A stretch of 64,000 nucleotides of DNA from Amycolatopsis dendrobii (GCF_014145675.1 NZ_JACGZW010000002.1:434001-498000), one strand, 5' to 3'. Shown: positions 1 to 9,213, counted from the first letter of the stretch. Numbers and translations are program-made. The notes: a model not told the origin generated them from the letters alone.

Positions 1-2
1 CG

Positions 3-1238
3 GTCGCGACGCGGCGGGAGGTGCGGGAGCGGCGACTTCGAGTCCTGGGGGTGCTCGAAGTCGGCGGCGCGGTGCCGGACGGAGTACCCGCGGACGTGAC
101 CGCCGACGAGGTGCGGGCGGCCTTCGACGCGCTGGGCAACACCGAACACCGGCTCGTCGACGAGGTCTTCTGGATCTGGGGCATGCCCACCGACTGCGGA
201 TGCCCGCTCCAGTTGCATCGCAAGCACGACAACGCGGTCGCCGCCTACGCCGCGGCCCTCGACGCGGAAGCCGACCGCACCGACGATCACCCGACTCCCT
301 TGTGGACCGAAGCGGCTAGTTGCTGGGCGGTGGTCCTGCGGAGCGAATCGTTCTGGCGGCATCTGAACCATCGTGTCGAGAAGCTGGGCGACCGGCGGCT
401 TGACGAATCCACGGTGGACGGACTGCGGACGGCGCTGCCGGACGCGTTGCTCGCGCCGTTGATCGAAGTAGCTACGAGGTCGGCTGAGCCGCGGCGGTTC
501 ACCGGGTATCTCGCGTTGTTCGGGGCTGATCGGCATGCCGTCGAGGACGCGCGGACCGCTATCGCCGACGGGACGTACCGGCGGGTCGAGGCGTTGCTCA
601 AAGACCTTCGGGGAGATCTGGACGGGAATCGGGTGCAGTCGGCCGCGGAGCGAGCTATCGAAGAGACCGCGCCGCTGTTCGACCGGCTCGAAGAGGTGGT
701 TCCACGAGCGGAATTCCGGCGGACAGCTTCGCTTTCGGAGTCGATCGCGGTGGTGGCGAACAACATCGGGGTCGCGCTCGCGGAGATGCGCGGCGCGTCC
801 GCGAGCCTGGTCCGGGAGGTGTTCGCGGTCGCGCGGCGCTGCAGTCGCGACCCGGAGACCCTGGAAGCCGTGTCGCGCAACGAGATCGCTGCCACGGTGT
901 ATGTGCCCACTCCTTCTCTGGAGCGGGAGCCGTCGGCGGCTCGGATCTGCGGCGCGCTGCTGCATGCGGTGGCGGCAGCGGTGTTCCTGGCCTTCAAGCT
1001 GCCGCGGGAAGCACTCTTGGCGGTTATTTTCCTCGGCGCGGTTGCCGGAGCGTTGACGAATTGCTTCGTGGCGGCCCGGCCGTGGACCAGCCCGGGACGG
1101 TATCCGGCTTTGCTCGGGCTGGACGTGGGGATTTACCTGGCTCTCAGCGTGGTTGAGACGCCCTATTGGCTGGCCGTCGCCGTCGCGGCGGCGCTGTTGT
1201 ACGTCGCTCCGTTCGTTCGGGTGCAGAGGGGCTTGTGA
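3..1238 (+). CDS. Membrane protein of an Hsp70 operon, 5'-truncated
   Basis: The reading frame is open to the window edge, so the N-terminus is probably missing; a GTG at 21 is the first possible internal start. The visible part begins with a helix-rich, J-domain-reminiscent stretch (TRREVRERRLRVL), then a conserved-looking region rich in Trp (EVFWIWG, ESFWRH), then a helical region. About 90 C-terminal residues form roughly three membrane segments. Its TGA overlaps the ATG of the GrpE-like gene (TGATG), so it belongs to the same operon as the Hsp70 downstream. I infer a membrane-bound partner or co-chaperone of that Hsp70. There is no HPD tripeptide in what is visible, so a true DnaJ role is not shown. 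Confidence 0.7.
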   Translation, partial: VATRREVRERRLRVLGVLEVGGAVPDGVPADVTADEVRAAFDALGNTEHRLVDEVFWIWGMPTDCGCPLQLHRKHDNAVAAYAAALDAEADRTDDHPTPLWTEAASCWAVVLRSESFWRHLNHRVEKLGDRRLDESTVDGLRTALPDALLAPLIEVATRSAEPRRFTGYLALFGADRHAVEDARTAIADGTYRRVEALLKDLRGDLDGNRVQSAAERAIEETAPLFDRLEEVVPRAEFRRTASLSESIAVVANNIGVALAEMRGASASLVREVFAVARRCSRDPETLEAVSRNEIAATVYVPTPSLEREPSAARICGALLHAVAAAVFLAFKLPREALLAVIFLGAVAGALTNCFVAARPWTSPGRYPALLGLDVGIYLALSVVETPYWLAVAVAAALLYVAPFVRVQRGL

Positions 1239-1738
1239 TGCGAGACCGGCGGGGCGAAGAAGCGAGACAGCGCAAGCAGCACAAGGAATTCCGGATCGCC
1301 GAACCTGGGCTTCAATCCGACGAGCGCGCTCGGTTGCGGGAACTGCTCGAAAAGCTCGCCGCGGTATTGCCCGCTGCGGACAACGCATCGCCACTGTCCG
1401 AATCGGACTTGGCGGAGGCGGCGACGGCGTTGTGGCGGGCGCGGCGCAAGCTCGCCGGGGTCGAGGACCGGACGGCGCGGCAGGCGGGCCGGTTCCTCAG
1501 CGCGAGCCAGGACGCGCTCGACGCGGCAGGAGTGCTGGTGCAGGACCACGACCGGATCCCGTTCGGCTCCGGGATGGCGCTCGAGGTGCTGTTGTTCCAG
1601 GACGAACCGGACCTGGACGTCGAGCGGGTGGTGGAGACCGTGCGGCCGTCGATTTACCTGACCGGCCGCCGGATCCAGATGGGACAGGTCATCGTCGGGC
1701 GCCCGGCCGCCCGGGGGAACGGGGAAACGGATGCGTGA
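1238..1738 (+). CDS. GrpE-like nucleotide exchange factor (tentative)
   Basis: A 166-residue protein starting at the ATG that overlaps the previous stop by one base. The first 25 residues are highly charged, the middle is helical, and the C-terminus (VVETVRPSIYLTGRRI, then GQVIVGRP) looks like the small beta domain of GrpE that inserts next to the Hsp70 nucleotide-binding domain. The position directly before an Hsp70 gene, overlapping it by 8 bp, fits a dedicated exchange factor. The sequence match is by eye and weak, so a different small Hsp70-associated protein remains possible. Confidence 0.6.
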   Translation: MRDRRGEEARQRKQHKEFRIAEPGLQSDERARLRELLEKLAAVLPAADNASPLSESDLAEAATALWRARRKLAGVEDRTARQAGRFLSASQDALDAAGVLVQDHDRIPFGSGMALEVLLFQDEPDLDVERVVETVRPSIYLTGRRIQMGQVIVGRPAARGNGETDA

Positions 1739-4217
1739 CACGATCGATTTCGGGATCGACCTCGGCACCACGAACAGCGCGATCGCGGTGCTCGACGACG
1801 GTGCGGTGACGGTGATCAAGAACAACGCGCAGATGGACTACACGCCGTCCGCGGTCTGGATGCCCAAACGCGGCGTGATCGAGGTCGGGGCGGGTGCGCG
1901 GCGGCGGATCGAGGACGACCCGGACAGCGTGCACATCGAATTCAAGCAGTCCATGGGATTGCCGGACGCGCGGCGGGAGTTCCCGAAGGCCGGGGTCAGC
2001 ATGACTCCGGTGGAACTGTCCGCCGAGGTGCTGCGCACGTTGCGCGGTTCCGCGTCCGGCGAGTTGCCGGACGCGGCGGTGATCACGGTGCCCGCGGCGT
2101 TCCTCCTCAACCAGACCGAGGCGACGCGGGAAGCCGCGAAACTGGCCGGGTTCACCGGCAACTGCCCGCTGGTGCAGGAACCGACCGCGGCGGCGTTCGC
2201 CTTCGGATTCCAGAACGAAAGCAAGGGCGCGCACTGGATGGTCTTCGACTTCGGCGGCGGCACGTTCGACTCCGCCGTGGTCAGCACCGTCGAGGGCGAA
2301 CTGAGCGTGCTGCATCACGCCGGCGACACCCACCTCGGCGGCCGCAACATCGATCAGGCAGTACTGGACCAGTTGCTCGCGCCGGAGGCGGCGCGGCAGT
2401 TCGGGTTCAGCGAGTTCACCCGGGGCAATCCGCGCTGGCGGTGGAATTTCGCCCGGCTTCGCAGCGCGGCCGAGATCGCGAAAATCCAGCTCTCCCAGGC
2501 AGAACAGACTCAGGTGATGATCGACCTCGACCGGGGCGACGGGAAGAACGAGCTGTTCGATTGCGTGGTGCGCCGCGAGGACGTCGACCGGCTGGCCCGG
2601 CCGTTCTACCTCCGTGCCGTGCAGCTGTGCCGGACCGCGCTGGAGTCGGCGAATCTGCGCCCGGCGGACATCGACCGTCTGCTGCTCGTCGGCGGTCCGA
2701 CGCTCGCGCCCGGGTTGCGCGAGCTGCTGGCCGATCCGTCGGCCGGGCTCGGCATTCCGCTCGACCACAGCCAAGACCCGAGCACGGTGGTGGCGCGCGG
2801 TGCCGCTGCCTACGCCGGAACGGTGGCGCGCCCGAGGACGGTACGCCCGGCGAAACGCGGCGAGTACTCGCTGGAACTGTCCTATCCGGCCACCACCAGC
2901 CTGCCGAGCGTGCCGGTGTCCGGCCGTTGCGCGACGGACGGTTCGGCCGACTGGGCGCGCTTCCGGATCGCGCTCAGCGCGCCGCAGCGCAAGCCGGTCT
3001 ACCGGACGTCGGAGGTTTCGCTTTCCGCCGACGGCACGTTCACCGTCGACGCGGTCCTCGACGAGCTGAGCACGAACCGGTTCGAGATCGAGCTGCTCGA
3101 TCCGGCCGGCGCGCCTGTTCCGGTGCGGCCGGGCTCGCTCACGATCACCCACCAGCTCAACGAAATGATGGGCCAGACCGTGGTCAACACGGTCGGTCTG
3201 ACCGAGGCCGACGGTTCCTTCACCCCGATGCTGATGAAGAACGCGCCGCTGCCAGCGGCGAAACGGCAGACGTTCTTCACCACGGCGACATTGTTGCGAG
3301 GGAACACGTCCTCGGTGATCCGGATTCCGGTCGCGGAAGGCGAACGTCGCCGCGGCGAGCGGAACCAGCAGGTGGGCGTCATCGAGATCCGGGCCAAGGA
3401 CGTGCGGTTCGACCTGCCGCGCGGCAGCGAGGTCGTGATGACTTTCGAGATGGACGATTCGCGGCAGGTGTCGGTGGTGGCCGAGGTTCCGTTGCTGGAC
3501 AACGAGTTCGAGGCGGTCATCGATCTCAAACAGCAGCACGTGCCGGATCCGCAGACCCTGCGCCGGCTGTTGAACGAGCTGGAAGCGCGGCACGAGCAGG
3601 TGCGGACACAGGTCGAGGGGACGCGCTCGGACCGGGCGCGCGGGCTGCTGAACCGGCTGGACGAACAGGGCAGCGTCGCGGCGATCCGCGACGAGGTGCG
3701 TTCGGGCGACGCGGACGAGGGGGCCGCGGTCGCCGCGGAACGGCGGATGCGCGACGTGCAGGCGGATCTTGACGACATCGAGGCGGAGCTGCGCGTTCCC
3801 GAGGTGCTGGAACGGCTGCGGGACCAGATCGACCACTGCCGCGAGCTGGTCGACCGGGTCGGCGCGGACGAGGACCGGACCGAACTGGCCGAGATCGAGC
3901 GCCGGTACGCGGCCATCGCCGAATCGCACGACGTCGAGGCGGGCGAGCGGCTGTCCGACCGGGCGCTGGACCTGCAAGTGCTGTTGCTGCGCCGGGACGG
4001 TTCGCTGGACCTGGAGGTGTTCAACGCGCTGCGGGCCGCGCGCGACACGATGTCGGACCCGGCCCGCGCGCGGGAGCTGATCCGCGAGGGCGAGCACCTG
4101 GTCGCGACGTCGAACTGGGCCGCGCTGCCGGACGTCAACCGCCGGTTGCGCCGTTTGCTTCCGGACGACCGGCCAGGTCAGCCAGGCGGCGGGATTCTTC
4201 GCGGGGAGCGGGAATGA
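1731..4217 (+). CDS. Non-canonical Hsp70 (DnaK-like) chaperone
   Basis: An 828-residue Hsp70-family ATPase. Phosphate-1 (FGIDLGTTNSAIAV, residues 8-21), phosphate-2 (FDFGGGTFDSAVV, near 173) and the adenosine motif (LLLVGGPTLAPGLRELL, near 320) are all present, so the nucleotide-binding domain looks intact. It differs from housekeeping DnaK after about residue 370: the beta-rich region is longer, the last 230 residues are helical and Arg/Glu-rich, and the tail ends in a Pro/Gly stretch without an EEVD-type signature. It is about 200 residues longer than DnaK. It overlaps the GrpE-like gene by 8 bp and the TPR/OmpA-like gene by 4 bp (ATGA), so tight co-translation is likely. Probably a client-specific chaperone at the membrane. 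Confidence 0.92.
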   Translation: MRDTIDFGIDLGTTNSAIAVLDDGAVTVIKNNAQMDYTPSAVWMPKRGVIEVGAGARRRIEDDPDSVHIEFKQSMGLPDARREFPKAGVSMTPVELSAEVLRTLRGSASGELPDAAVITVPAAFLLNQTEATREAAKLAGFTGNCPLVQEPTAAAFAFGFQNESKGAHWMVFDFGGGTFDSAVVSTVEGELSVLHHAGDTHLGGRNIDQAVLDQLLAPEAARQFGFSEFTRGNPRWRWNFARLRSAAEIAKIQLSQAEQTQVMIDLDRGDGKNELFDCVVRREDVDRLARPFYLRAVQLCRTALESANLRPADIDRLLLVGGPTLAPGLRELLADPSAGLGIPLDHSQDPSTVVARGAAAYAGTVARPRTVRPAKRGEYSLELSYPATTSLPSVPVSGRCATDGSADWARFRIALSAPQRKPVYRTSEVSLSADGTFTVDAVLDELSTNRFEIELLDPAGAPVPVRPGSLTITHQLNEMMGQTVVNTVGLTEADGSFTPMLMKNAPLPAAKRQTFFTTATLLRGNTSSVIRIPVAEGERRRGERNQQVGVIEIRAKDVRFDLPRGSEVVMTFEMDDSRQVSVVAEVPLLDNEFEAVIDLKQQHVPDPQTLRRLLNELEARHEQVRTQVEGTRSDRARGLLNRLDEQGSVAAIRDEVRSGDADEGAAVAAERRMRDVQADLDDIEAELRVPEVLERLRDQIDHCRELVDRVGADEDRTELAEIERRYAAIAESHDVEAGERLSDRALDLQVLLLRRDGSLDLEVFNALRAARDTMSDPARARELIREGEHLVATSNWAALPDVNRRLRRLLPDDRPGQPGGGILRGERE

Positions 4218-5089
4218 CCGGGCTTTCGCAGGCGCTGGAAAGGGAACTCGTCCTCGCCGAAGGCGCCGACCTCGCCCGGCGTGGCGACTACGAGGCGGCC
4301 GTCGCGCTTCTGGAACCGGATTCGGCGGGTGATCCCGCGCGGCTCGATCTGCTCGCTCGCGTGCACGCGCAGTCCGGAGATCTCGCCGCGGCGGACGCGG
4401 CGTGGGCGGCCGTCTTGGCCCTGCAGCCGGGAAATTCCGCTGCGGAGGCGGGACGCCAGGTGATCGCGAAAGTCCATTCCGGACGATTGTGTAGGCGGCC
4501 GGTTCGCCGGTACCTGCTGACTGCCAGTGCGGTGGCAGTGATCGGCGGCGCGATCGCGGGCGGAATGGTGCTGACCACGCGACAGTCGCCGCCTCCTCCG
4601 GTCGTTACCGTGGCCAAATCGGACGACGGTCTCCGCGCAGAACTGGACCGCCTCCACGGCGAGGAATCCCGCGACGCGACCGCGGCCAAGGAGCGGCAGG
4701 AAAAACTGAAGCGGCTAGCCAAAACGCTGGCGGCACCAGGTGTGTCCGCAAAGGTCGTTTCCGACTCGGTCACCGTCAGCTTCGACCGCAACCTTTTCAG
4801 TCCTAACGCGACAACTCCGAACGAGGTAGGGCGAACGACGCTGACGGGCTGGGCGCAAGTACTCAAAGGACAGTCCATTCGCGTCACCGTGATCGGTTAC
4901 GGCGTCGCTGTGCCCGGCGGACCGGCGAGCGGCGGTTCGACGGTCTCCTTGGCTCGCGCGTCCTCCGCGGCCCGAGTGCTCGCCGCAGAGAGCGGATTGC
5001 CGTTGACCGCGTTCGCCGTCGCCAGCGCGGACCAAGGCGCGAGCCCGGCCCGGACGGTCACCCTCGAAGTGCGGCCGACCGGCGCATGA
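4214..5089 (+). CDS. TPR - transmembrane - OmpA-like protein of the Hsp70 operon
   Basis: A 291-residue protein beginning at an ATGA overlap with the Hsp70 stop. Residues 1-85 form two TPR-like helix pairs on the cytoplasmic side. One membrane helix follows a dibasic stretch (about 95-117), then a short coiled coil (125-165). The C-terminal 110 residues have an OmpA-like pattern (VSFDRNLFS, IRVTVIGYG, LARASSAARVLA), a fold that usually binds peptidoglycan. The arrangement suggests a bridge between the cytoplasmic Hsp70 and the cell wall. The 3' end overlaps the convergent permease gene by 32 bp. Confidence 0.82.
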   Translation: MTGLSQALERELVLAEGADLARRGDYEAAVALLEPDSAGDPARLDLLARVHAQSGDLAAADAAWAAVLALQPGNSAAEAGRQVIAKVHSGRLCRRPVRRYLLTASAVAVIGGAIAGGMVLTTRQSPPPPVVTVAKSDDGLRAELDRLHGEESRDATAAKERQEKLKRLAKTLAAPGVSAKVVSDSVTVSFDRNLFSPNATTPNEVGRTTLTGWAQVLKGQSIRVTVIGYGVAVPGGPASGGSTVSLARASSAARVLAAESGLPLTAFAVASADQGASPARTVTLEVRPTGA

Positions 5090-6422
5090 ACGCCACGTAC
5101 AGCGCGCCGGGCACGATGAGGCCGAGCAGCCACGAGATGTCCGCGCCGCCGAGCAGCGGGGCCATCGGGCCGACGAAAATGCCTTCGACGTTGGCGAACG
5201 GGATCTGCACCGCGATGCCGAGCACGTACGCGGCCAGTGCGGGCCAGGCCCAGCGACCGTAGCGGCCGTTCGGGTCGTAGAGCGCGTCGAGGTCGTACTT
5301 CTCCTTGCGCAGCAGATAGAAGTCGACCAGGTTGATCGAGCTCCACGGGGTGAGGAAGTACAGCAGGAAGTCGAGGAACAACACGAAGTTCGACAGGAAC
5401 TGACCGCGGCCGAGGATGGCGATCACCGCGCCGACCACCCCGACGCCCGCGATATAGCCGATCCGCGTCGCCTGGGAGAGCGCGGCGCGGCGGCCGAAAC
5501 CGGTCAGTGCGGTCGCGACCGTCATGTAGCCGCCGTAGATGTTCAGCACGTTCACCGTGAACTTGCCGAGCGCGATGGCCAGCAGCAGCGGGATGAGCAG
5601 CGCCTCGCCGCCGAGACCGACGACGTACGCGACTTCGTGGCCCTTGAACGCCTTCCCGGCAATGGCGTACGCCAGCGCACCGAACGACATCGCCCACACC
5701 GCGCCGAGCACCGTGCCGCCGTACGTCCACCAGAACGTCGCGCGCACTGACGTCGCCGACGGCAGGTAGCGCGAGGTGTCGGCGACGTACGGGCCGAAGG
5801 TGAGCTGCCACGAAGCGGTCAGGGAGACCGCGAGCAGAAACTTCGGGAAGTCCAGGTGCGGCGCGGCGAGCACGGTGCCGAGATCGTGCCCGCTGATCAG
5901 CCGGATCGTCAGGTACAGGAAGACGACCACCGACAGCGCGGACGCGATCCAGCCGAACCGGTGGATCAGCCGGTATCCGACGATCGCGATCAGCGCCGAG
6001 GCGAGCGCGTAGACCGCGATCGCGGCGTCCGTCGGCAGGTGCGTGATCTGAGCGACCGCCTGACCGCCGAGCAGCGAACCGCTCGCGAAATAGCCGAGGT
6101 ACATCACCACGACCAGCACCAACGGGAGCGCCGCGCCGTACACGCCGAACTGCGCGCGCGACTGGATCATCTGCGGGATGCCGAGCTTCGGCCCCTGCGC
6201 GGCGTGCAGCGCCATCGGAATGCCGCCGAGCGCGTTGCCCGCCACGACCGCGACGATCGCCCACAGCGGATGCACGCCGACCAGCACGGTCAGCGCGCCG
6301 GTGACCGCCGACGTGATCTGCGTGTTCGCCGCGAACCACAGGGTGAAGAGGCTGCGCGGATGCCCGTGCCGCTCGGACTCCGGCACCGGGTCGATCGAGC
6401 GTCGCTCCAATGTGGCCGCCAC
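5058..6422 (-). CDS. NCS1-family purine/cytosine/allantoin-type permease
   Basis: A 454-residue protein with about 12 hydrophobic segments and the layout of the nucleobase:cation symporter-1 family: a short charged N-terminus, FAANTQITSAVTG in the first helix, and SINLVDFYLLRKEKYD towards the C-terminus. It probably imports a nucleobase, allantoin, thiamine precursor or related compound with a cation; the substrate cannot be read from sequence. I chose the GTG at 6420-6422 because AGGAGGGG lies five bases upstream; an upstream TTG at 6491 would add 23 residues. It is divergent from the flavin monooxygenase with about 210 bp between them, so the two may share regulation and a substrate pathway. 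Confidence 0.88.
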   Translation of the reverse strand: MAATLERRSIDPVPESERHGHPRSLFTLWFAANTQITSAVTGALTVLVGVHPLWAIVAVVAGNALGGIPMALHAAQGPKLGIPQMIQSRAQFGVYGAALPLVLVVVMYLGYFASGSLLGGQAVAQITHLPTDAAIAVYALASALIAIVGYRLIHRFGWIASALSVVVFLYLTIRLISGHDLGTVLAAPHLDFPKFLLAVSLTASWQLTFGPYVADTSRYLPSATSVRATFWWTYGGTVLGAVWAMSFGALAYAIAGKAFKGHEVAYVVGLGGEALLIPLLLAIALGKFTVNVLNIYGGYMTVATALTGFGRRAALSQATRIGYIAGVGVVGAVIAILGRGQFLSNFVLFLDFLLYFLTPWSSINLVDFYLLRKEKYDLDALYDPNGRYGRWAWPALAAYVLGIAVQIPFANVEGIFVGPMAPLLGGADISWLLGLIVPGALYVAFMRRSAALRG

Positions 6423-6527
6423 GTGCCCCTCCTGCGGTTCTTCGGTGAATGCGCTGGACGAACTCAACGTCAGCGCTGCCCTGCCGGCCAAGTAGCCGCC
6501 GGACGATTCTGTCTCGGATCCCAGACC

Positions 6528-6563
6528 CTGACTGGCTGTCAGCGCCTGGCAGCGGACTGCCAG
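6528..6563. promoter_or_regulatory. Two adjacent palindromes in a divergent promoter region
   Basis: CTGAC-TGGCT-GTCAG (6528-6542) and CTGGCAG-CGGA-CTGCCAG (6546-6563) are both perfect inverted repeats, three bases apart, between the permease start (6422) and the monooxygenase start (6632). They are candidate operators for a dimeric repressor acting on both genes. No regulator gene is adjacent, so the binding protein is unknown. Confidence 0.5.
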
Positions 6564-6631
6564 CGAAGTGTGCGGCCGATGCCAGCGACGGCCGCCAGTC
6601 TTCAGAGGTCACCAGCTAACCGGGGAGAACA

Positions 6632-7792
6632 ATGCAGACTCCAGTCACCATCATCGGCGCCGGCCTCGGCGGACTGACCCTGGCCCGGGTCCTGTACCTG
6701 CACGGGATCCCGGCCGAGGTCTACGAGGCCGAACCGTCGCCGATGTCGCGGTCCCAGGGCGGACTGCTCGACATTCACGACTACAACGGCCAGATCGCCG
6801 TCGAGGCGGCCGGGCTGATGGACGAGTTCCGCGGCCTGATCCTCGAAGGCCGCCAGCAGATGCGGGTCCTCGATCCCGACGGCACCGTCCTGCTGGACCA
6901 CCCCGACGACGGCACCGGCGGCCGTCCCGAACTCCTGCGCGGCGAACTGCGGCAGATGCTGCTCGACTCGCTCCCGGAGGGCGCCGTCCGCTGGGGCCGG
7001 AAGGTCAGCGGCGTCCGCACGGTCGACGGCGGCCACGAGGTTTCCTTCGCCGACGGGGGTTCGGTCGTCGCGAAACTGCTGGTCGGAGCCGACGGCGCGT
7101 GGTCGAGGGTGCGGCCGCTGCTGTCCGACGTGGTGCCGGAGTACATGGGCCTCACCTTTGTCGAGACGTACCTTTACGACGCCGAGATCCGGCATCCGGA
7201 GGCCGCGAAGGTCGTGGGCGGCGGTGGGATGGGCTCGCCGGGACCGGACCGGCGCATCATGGTGCACTGCGAACGCAACGCCTTGCACACCTACGCGATG
7301 CTCAAGAAACCGGCCGAGTGGTTCGACGCGCTTGAAGGCCTCGACCCCTCGGACGCTCTCGCCCGGATCGCGGCCGAGTTCGCCGACTGGGCTCCGGAAA
7401 TCCGCGAGCTGATCTCCGGCAGCGACACCGCGCCGATCGTGCGCAAGCACTACAAGTTGCCGGTCGTGCCCCGGTGGGAGCGAATCCCTGGCGTGACGCT
7501 GATCGGCGACGCGGCACACCTGCAGGGGCCGAACGGCGAAGGCGCGAACCTGGCCATGCTCGACGGCTCCGACCTCGCCGAACTGCTCGCCGCGCATCCG
7601 GACGACGTCGAGACCGCGCTGGCCCTGCACGAGGAACGGATGTTCGCCCGCAGCGAGAAGGTCGCCGCGGAGTCCGCGGAGATGGTCAAGCGGATTACCG
7701 CCGACAACGGCAAGGACACCGCGAAGATCGTCGCCGAGGGATTCCGCCGGATGCTCGCCAAGAAGCGGGAACCGGCGGAGCGGATCAGCTGA
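6632..7792 (+). CDS. FAD-dependent monooxygenase, TetX-like
   Basis: A 386-residue class A flavoprotein hydroxylase. The N-terminal Rossmann motif (IIGAGLGGLTLAR, residues 7-19), the conserved Arg region (LLRGELRQML), the DG motif (LLVGADGAWSRVRP) and the second FAD motif (LIGDAAHLQGPNGEGANLAM) are all present in order and spacing. Such enzymes hydroxylate aromatic or polyketide substrates with NAD(P)H and O2; the general shape is closest to TetX-type enzymes, some of which inactivate tetracyclines. GGGGAG precedes the ATG by four bases. Divergent pairing with a permease suggests catabolism or detoxification of the imported compound, but the substrate is unknown. Confidence 0.9.
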   Translation: MQTPVTIIGAGLGGLTLARVLYLHGIPAEVYEAEPSPMSRSQGGLLDIHDYNGQIAVEAAGLMDEFRGLILEGRQQMRVLDPDGTVLLDHPDDGTGGRPELLRGELRQMLLDSLPEGAVRWGRKVSGVRTVDGGHEVSFADGGSVVAKLLVGADGAWSRVRPLLSDVVPEYMGLTFVETYLYDAEIRHPEAAKVVGGGGMGSPGPDRRIMVHCERNALHTYAMLKKPAEWFDALEGLDPSDALARIAAEFADWAPEIRELISGSDTAPIVRKHYKLPVVPRWERIPGVTLIGDAAHLQGPNGEGANLAMLDGSDLAELLAAHPDDVETALALHEERMFARSEKVAAESAEMVKRITADNGKDTAKIVAEGFRRMLAKKREPAERIS

Positions 7793-7860
7793 GGCGATGC
7801 CGCGCGCGCGGGCGAGCTCAGCGGTAGCCGAGCCGCCCGCACGAGGCGTTGTTATCCGGG

Positions 7861-8277
7861 TTATCCGGGGACGCCGCGAGGTGCGGCGGGATGCGGGTCG
7901 AGAGCCTTGAACTTCTCGAGCAGGCGCTGGGCGGGCGTGGAATCAGCATCGAACGCGATGAGGTCTTGCTCGTCCCGGCCGGGGAGCAGGGTCAGCGCGC
8001 CGTTGCAGCGGAAGCAGAAGGCGATCTCGAACAAGACCCCTTCGGAACCGTGCGCGCGAATCCCGTAGCGGGGCAAGAAACAGCGCAGCAACTTCCCGGC
8101 GGGCAGTTCGGCGATGAGCTCGGCGATCGGGGCGACGTCGTCGCCGTCCCACCCGCCGAGCACCTCGCCGGGGACGCCGGCCCAATCCCGGGTCTCGATG
8201 TCGGTGATCCGGAGACATTCGAAGCGCCGGATCTGGTCGGCCGCGGATGGCAGGTGCACGCGGTCACCATGCCACAT
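7861..8277 (-). CDS. Conserved-looking hypothetical protein with a CxxC motif
   Basis: A 138-residue soluble protein starting at an ATG. It contains a single CFRCNG motif near residue 90 within a beta-rich stretch (LFEIAFCFRCN, then ALTLLPG) and no membrane segments. The Cys pair could bind a metal or be redox-active. I do not recognise a family with confidence. It lies between the monooxygenase (convergent) and the esterase (same strand, 24 bp upstream), so it could share the esterase transcript. Opposite-strand reading frames in this stretch look like GC artefacts. Confidence 0.65.
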   Translation of the reverse strand: MWHGDRVHLPSAADQIRRFECLRITDIETRDWAGVPGEVLGGWDGDDVAPIAELIAELPAGKLLRCFLPRYGIRAHGSEGVLFEIAFCFRCNGALTLLPGRDEQDLIAFDADSTPAQRLLEKFKALDPHPAAPRGVPG

Positions 8278-8301
8278 TCGGCGATCGCCCGGCGCGGAAA
8301 T

Positions 8302-9213
8302 TCAGGCTCCGGCGAGCCGGTGCGCCTTGAAGAACTGAAGAATCACCGGGGTGGCGTCGATGACGGCAGGGGTGTCGGAGTCGTTGTTCGGTTTGGTGCT
8401 AGGCCAGACGTGTCCGGCCCCTTCCACCCGGTAATGCACCAGCGAACACCCCGGCCACCACTGCTTCACCACGCCGCGCACCGGAGAAACCGAGACCGGG
8501 TAAGGGAAACACCGGTCACGAGCGGCCCAGCCGTTCAACCAGTCCGGAATGGACGGCAGCCCCTTGGCCGGATTGCCGGTGTAGGGAATGGTGGTGTCGG
8601 CCGTGCCGTGGAAGTCGATCAGCGCGACCTTCCGGCTCGGATGGCAGGCGCCGCCCTGGGGGTAGAACGCACCGGAAACCGGGGCGAACGCGGCGATCCG
8701 GTCGGCCATCCGGCACGCCAGCACGCCGACGAACCCGCCGCCGTTCGATTTGCCCGCGGCGTAGATCCGCGCCGGATCCACGCACATCCGGTGCTGCAGC
8801 GAGGTGAGCAGGTCGCCGGTGAACTGGACGTCGTCGACCGGGGCCGAGTAGGGCGCGCCGGTCCAGGCGGACTTGCCGTCGGTGCCGGTGACGCCCTGCG
8901 GGTACACCGCGATCACGTCCGAGCCGGAGAAGCCGGACAGTTCTTCTTGGTACTCCGCGGTGCGGCCGTGCCCGTGATAGGAGAGGACGACGGGGTACTG
9001 CCGGTGCGGGTTGTACCGCGCGGGCACGTAGATCCGGTACTCGCGATCGACCCCGCCGGAGGTCAGATGCTCGACGGTTGTGGTGCCGGGATTCGCCACC
9101 GCCTGCCCGCATCCAGTTGCCGGCAGTGCTTCAGCCGATGCTGGCGCGGCGAGCACCCCGAGCCCGATCGCCGCCGCTAGTACGGCAACGCCTGCACGGA
9201 AACGTCCGGACAT
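8302..9213 (-). CDS. Secreted PHB-depolymerase-like esterase (LpqC type)
   Basis: A 303-residue alpha/beta hydrolase with a Sec signal peptide (MSGRFRAGV then a hydrophobic run, cleavage likely after ASA). Features fit esterase PHB family proteins such as feruloyl/acetylxylan esterases: SYHGHGR oxyanion region, the nucleophile elbow GKSNGGG, an Asp in FHGTADTTIPY and a His in GAGHVWP, plus several Cys residues for extracellular disulfides. It should cleave an ester in a polymer or plant-derived substrate outside the cell. I placed the start at the ATG directly before the signal peptide; a longer frame upstream adds 16 polar residues and would spoil the signal. Confidence 0.88.
   Translation of the reverse strand: MSGRFRAGVAVLAAAIGLGVLAAPASAEALPATGCGQAVANPGTTTVEHLTSGGVDREYRIYVPARYNPHRQYPVVLSYHGHGRTAEYQEELSGFSGSDVIAVYPQGVTGTDGKSAWTGAPYSAPVDDVQFTGDLLTSLQHRMCVDPARIYAAGKSNGGGFVGVLACRMADRIAAFAPVSGAFYPQGGACHPSRKVALIDFHGTADTTIPYTGNPAKGLPSIPDWLNGWAARDRCFPYPVSVSPVRGVVKQWWPGCSLVHYRVEGAGHVWPSTKPNNDSDTPAVIDATPVILQFFKAHRLAGA

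Noticed and set aside
1238..1738. Longer version of the GrpE-like gene beginning at 1166
   Set aside because: It would overlap the upstream gene by 73 bp; the TGATG overlap at 1236-1240 is the normal actinobacterial arrangement.
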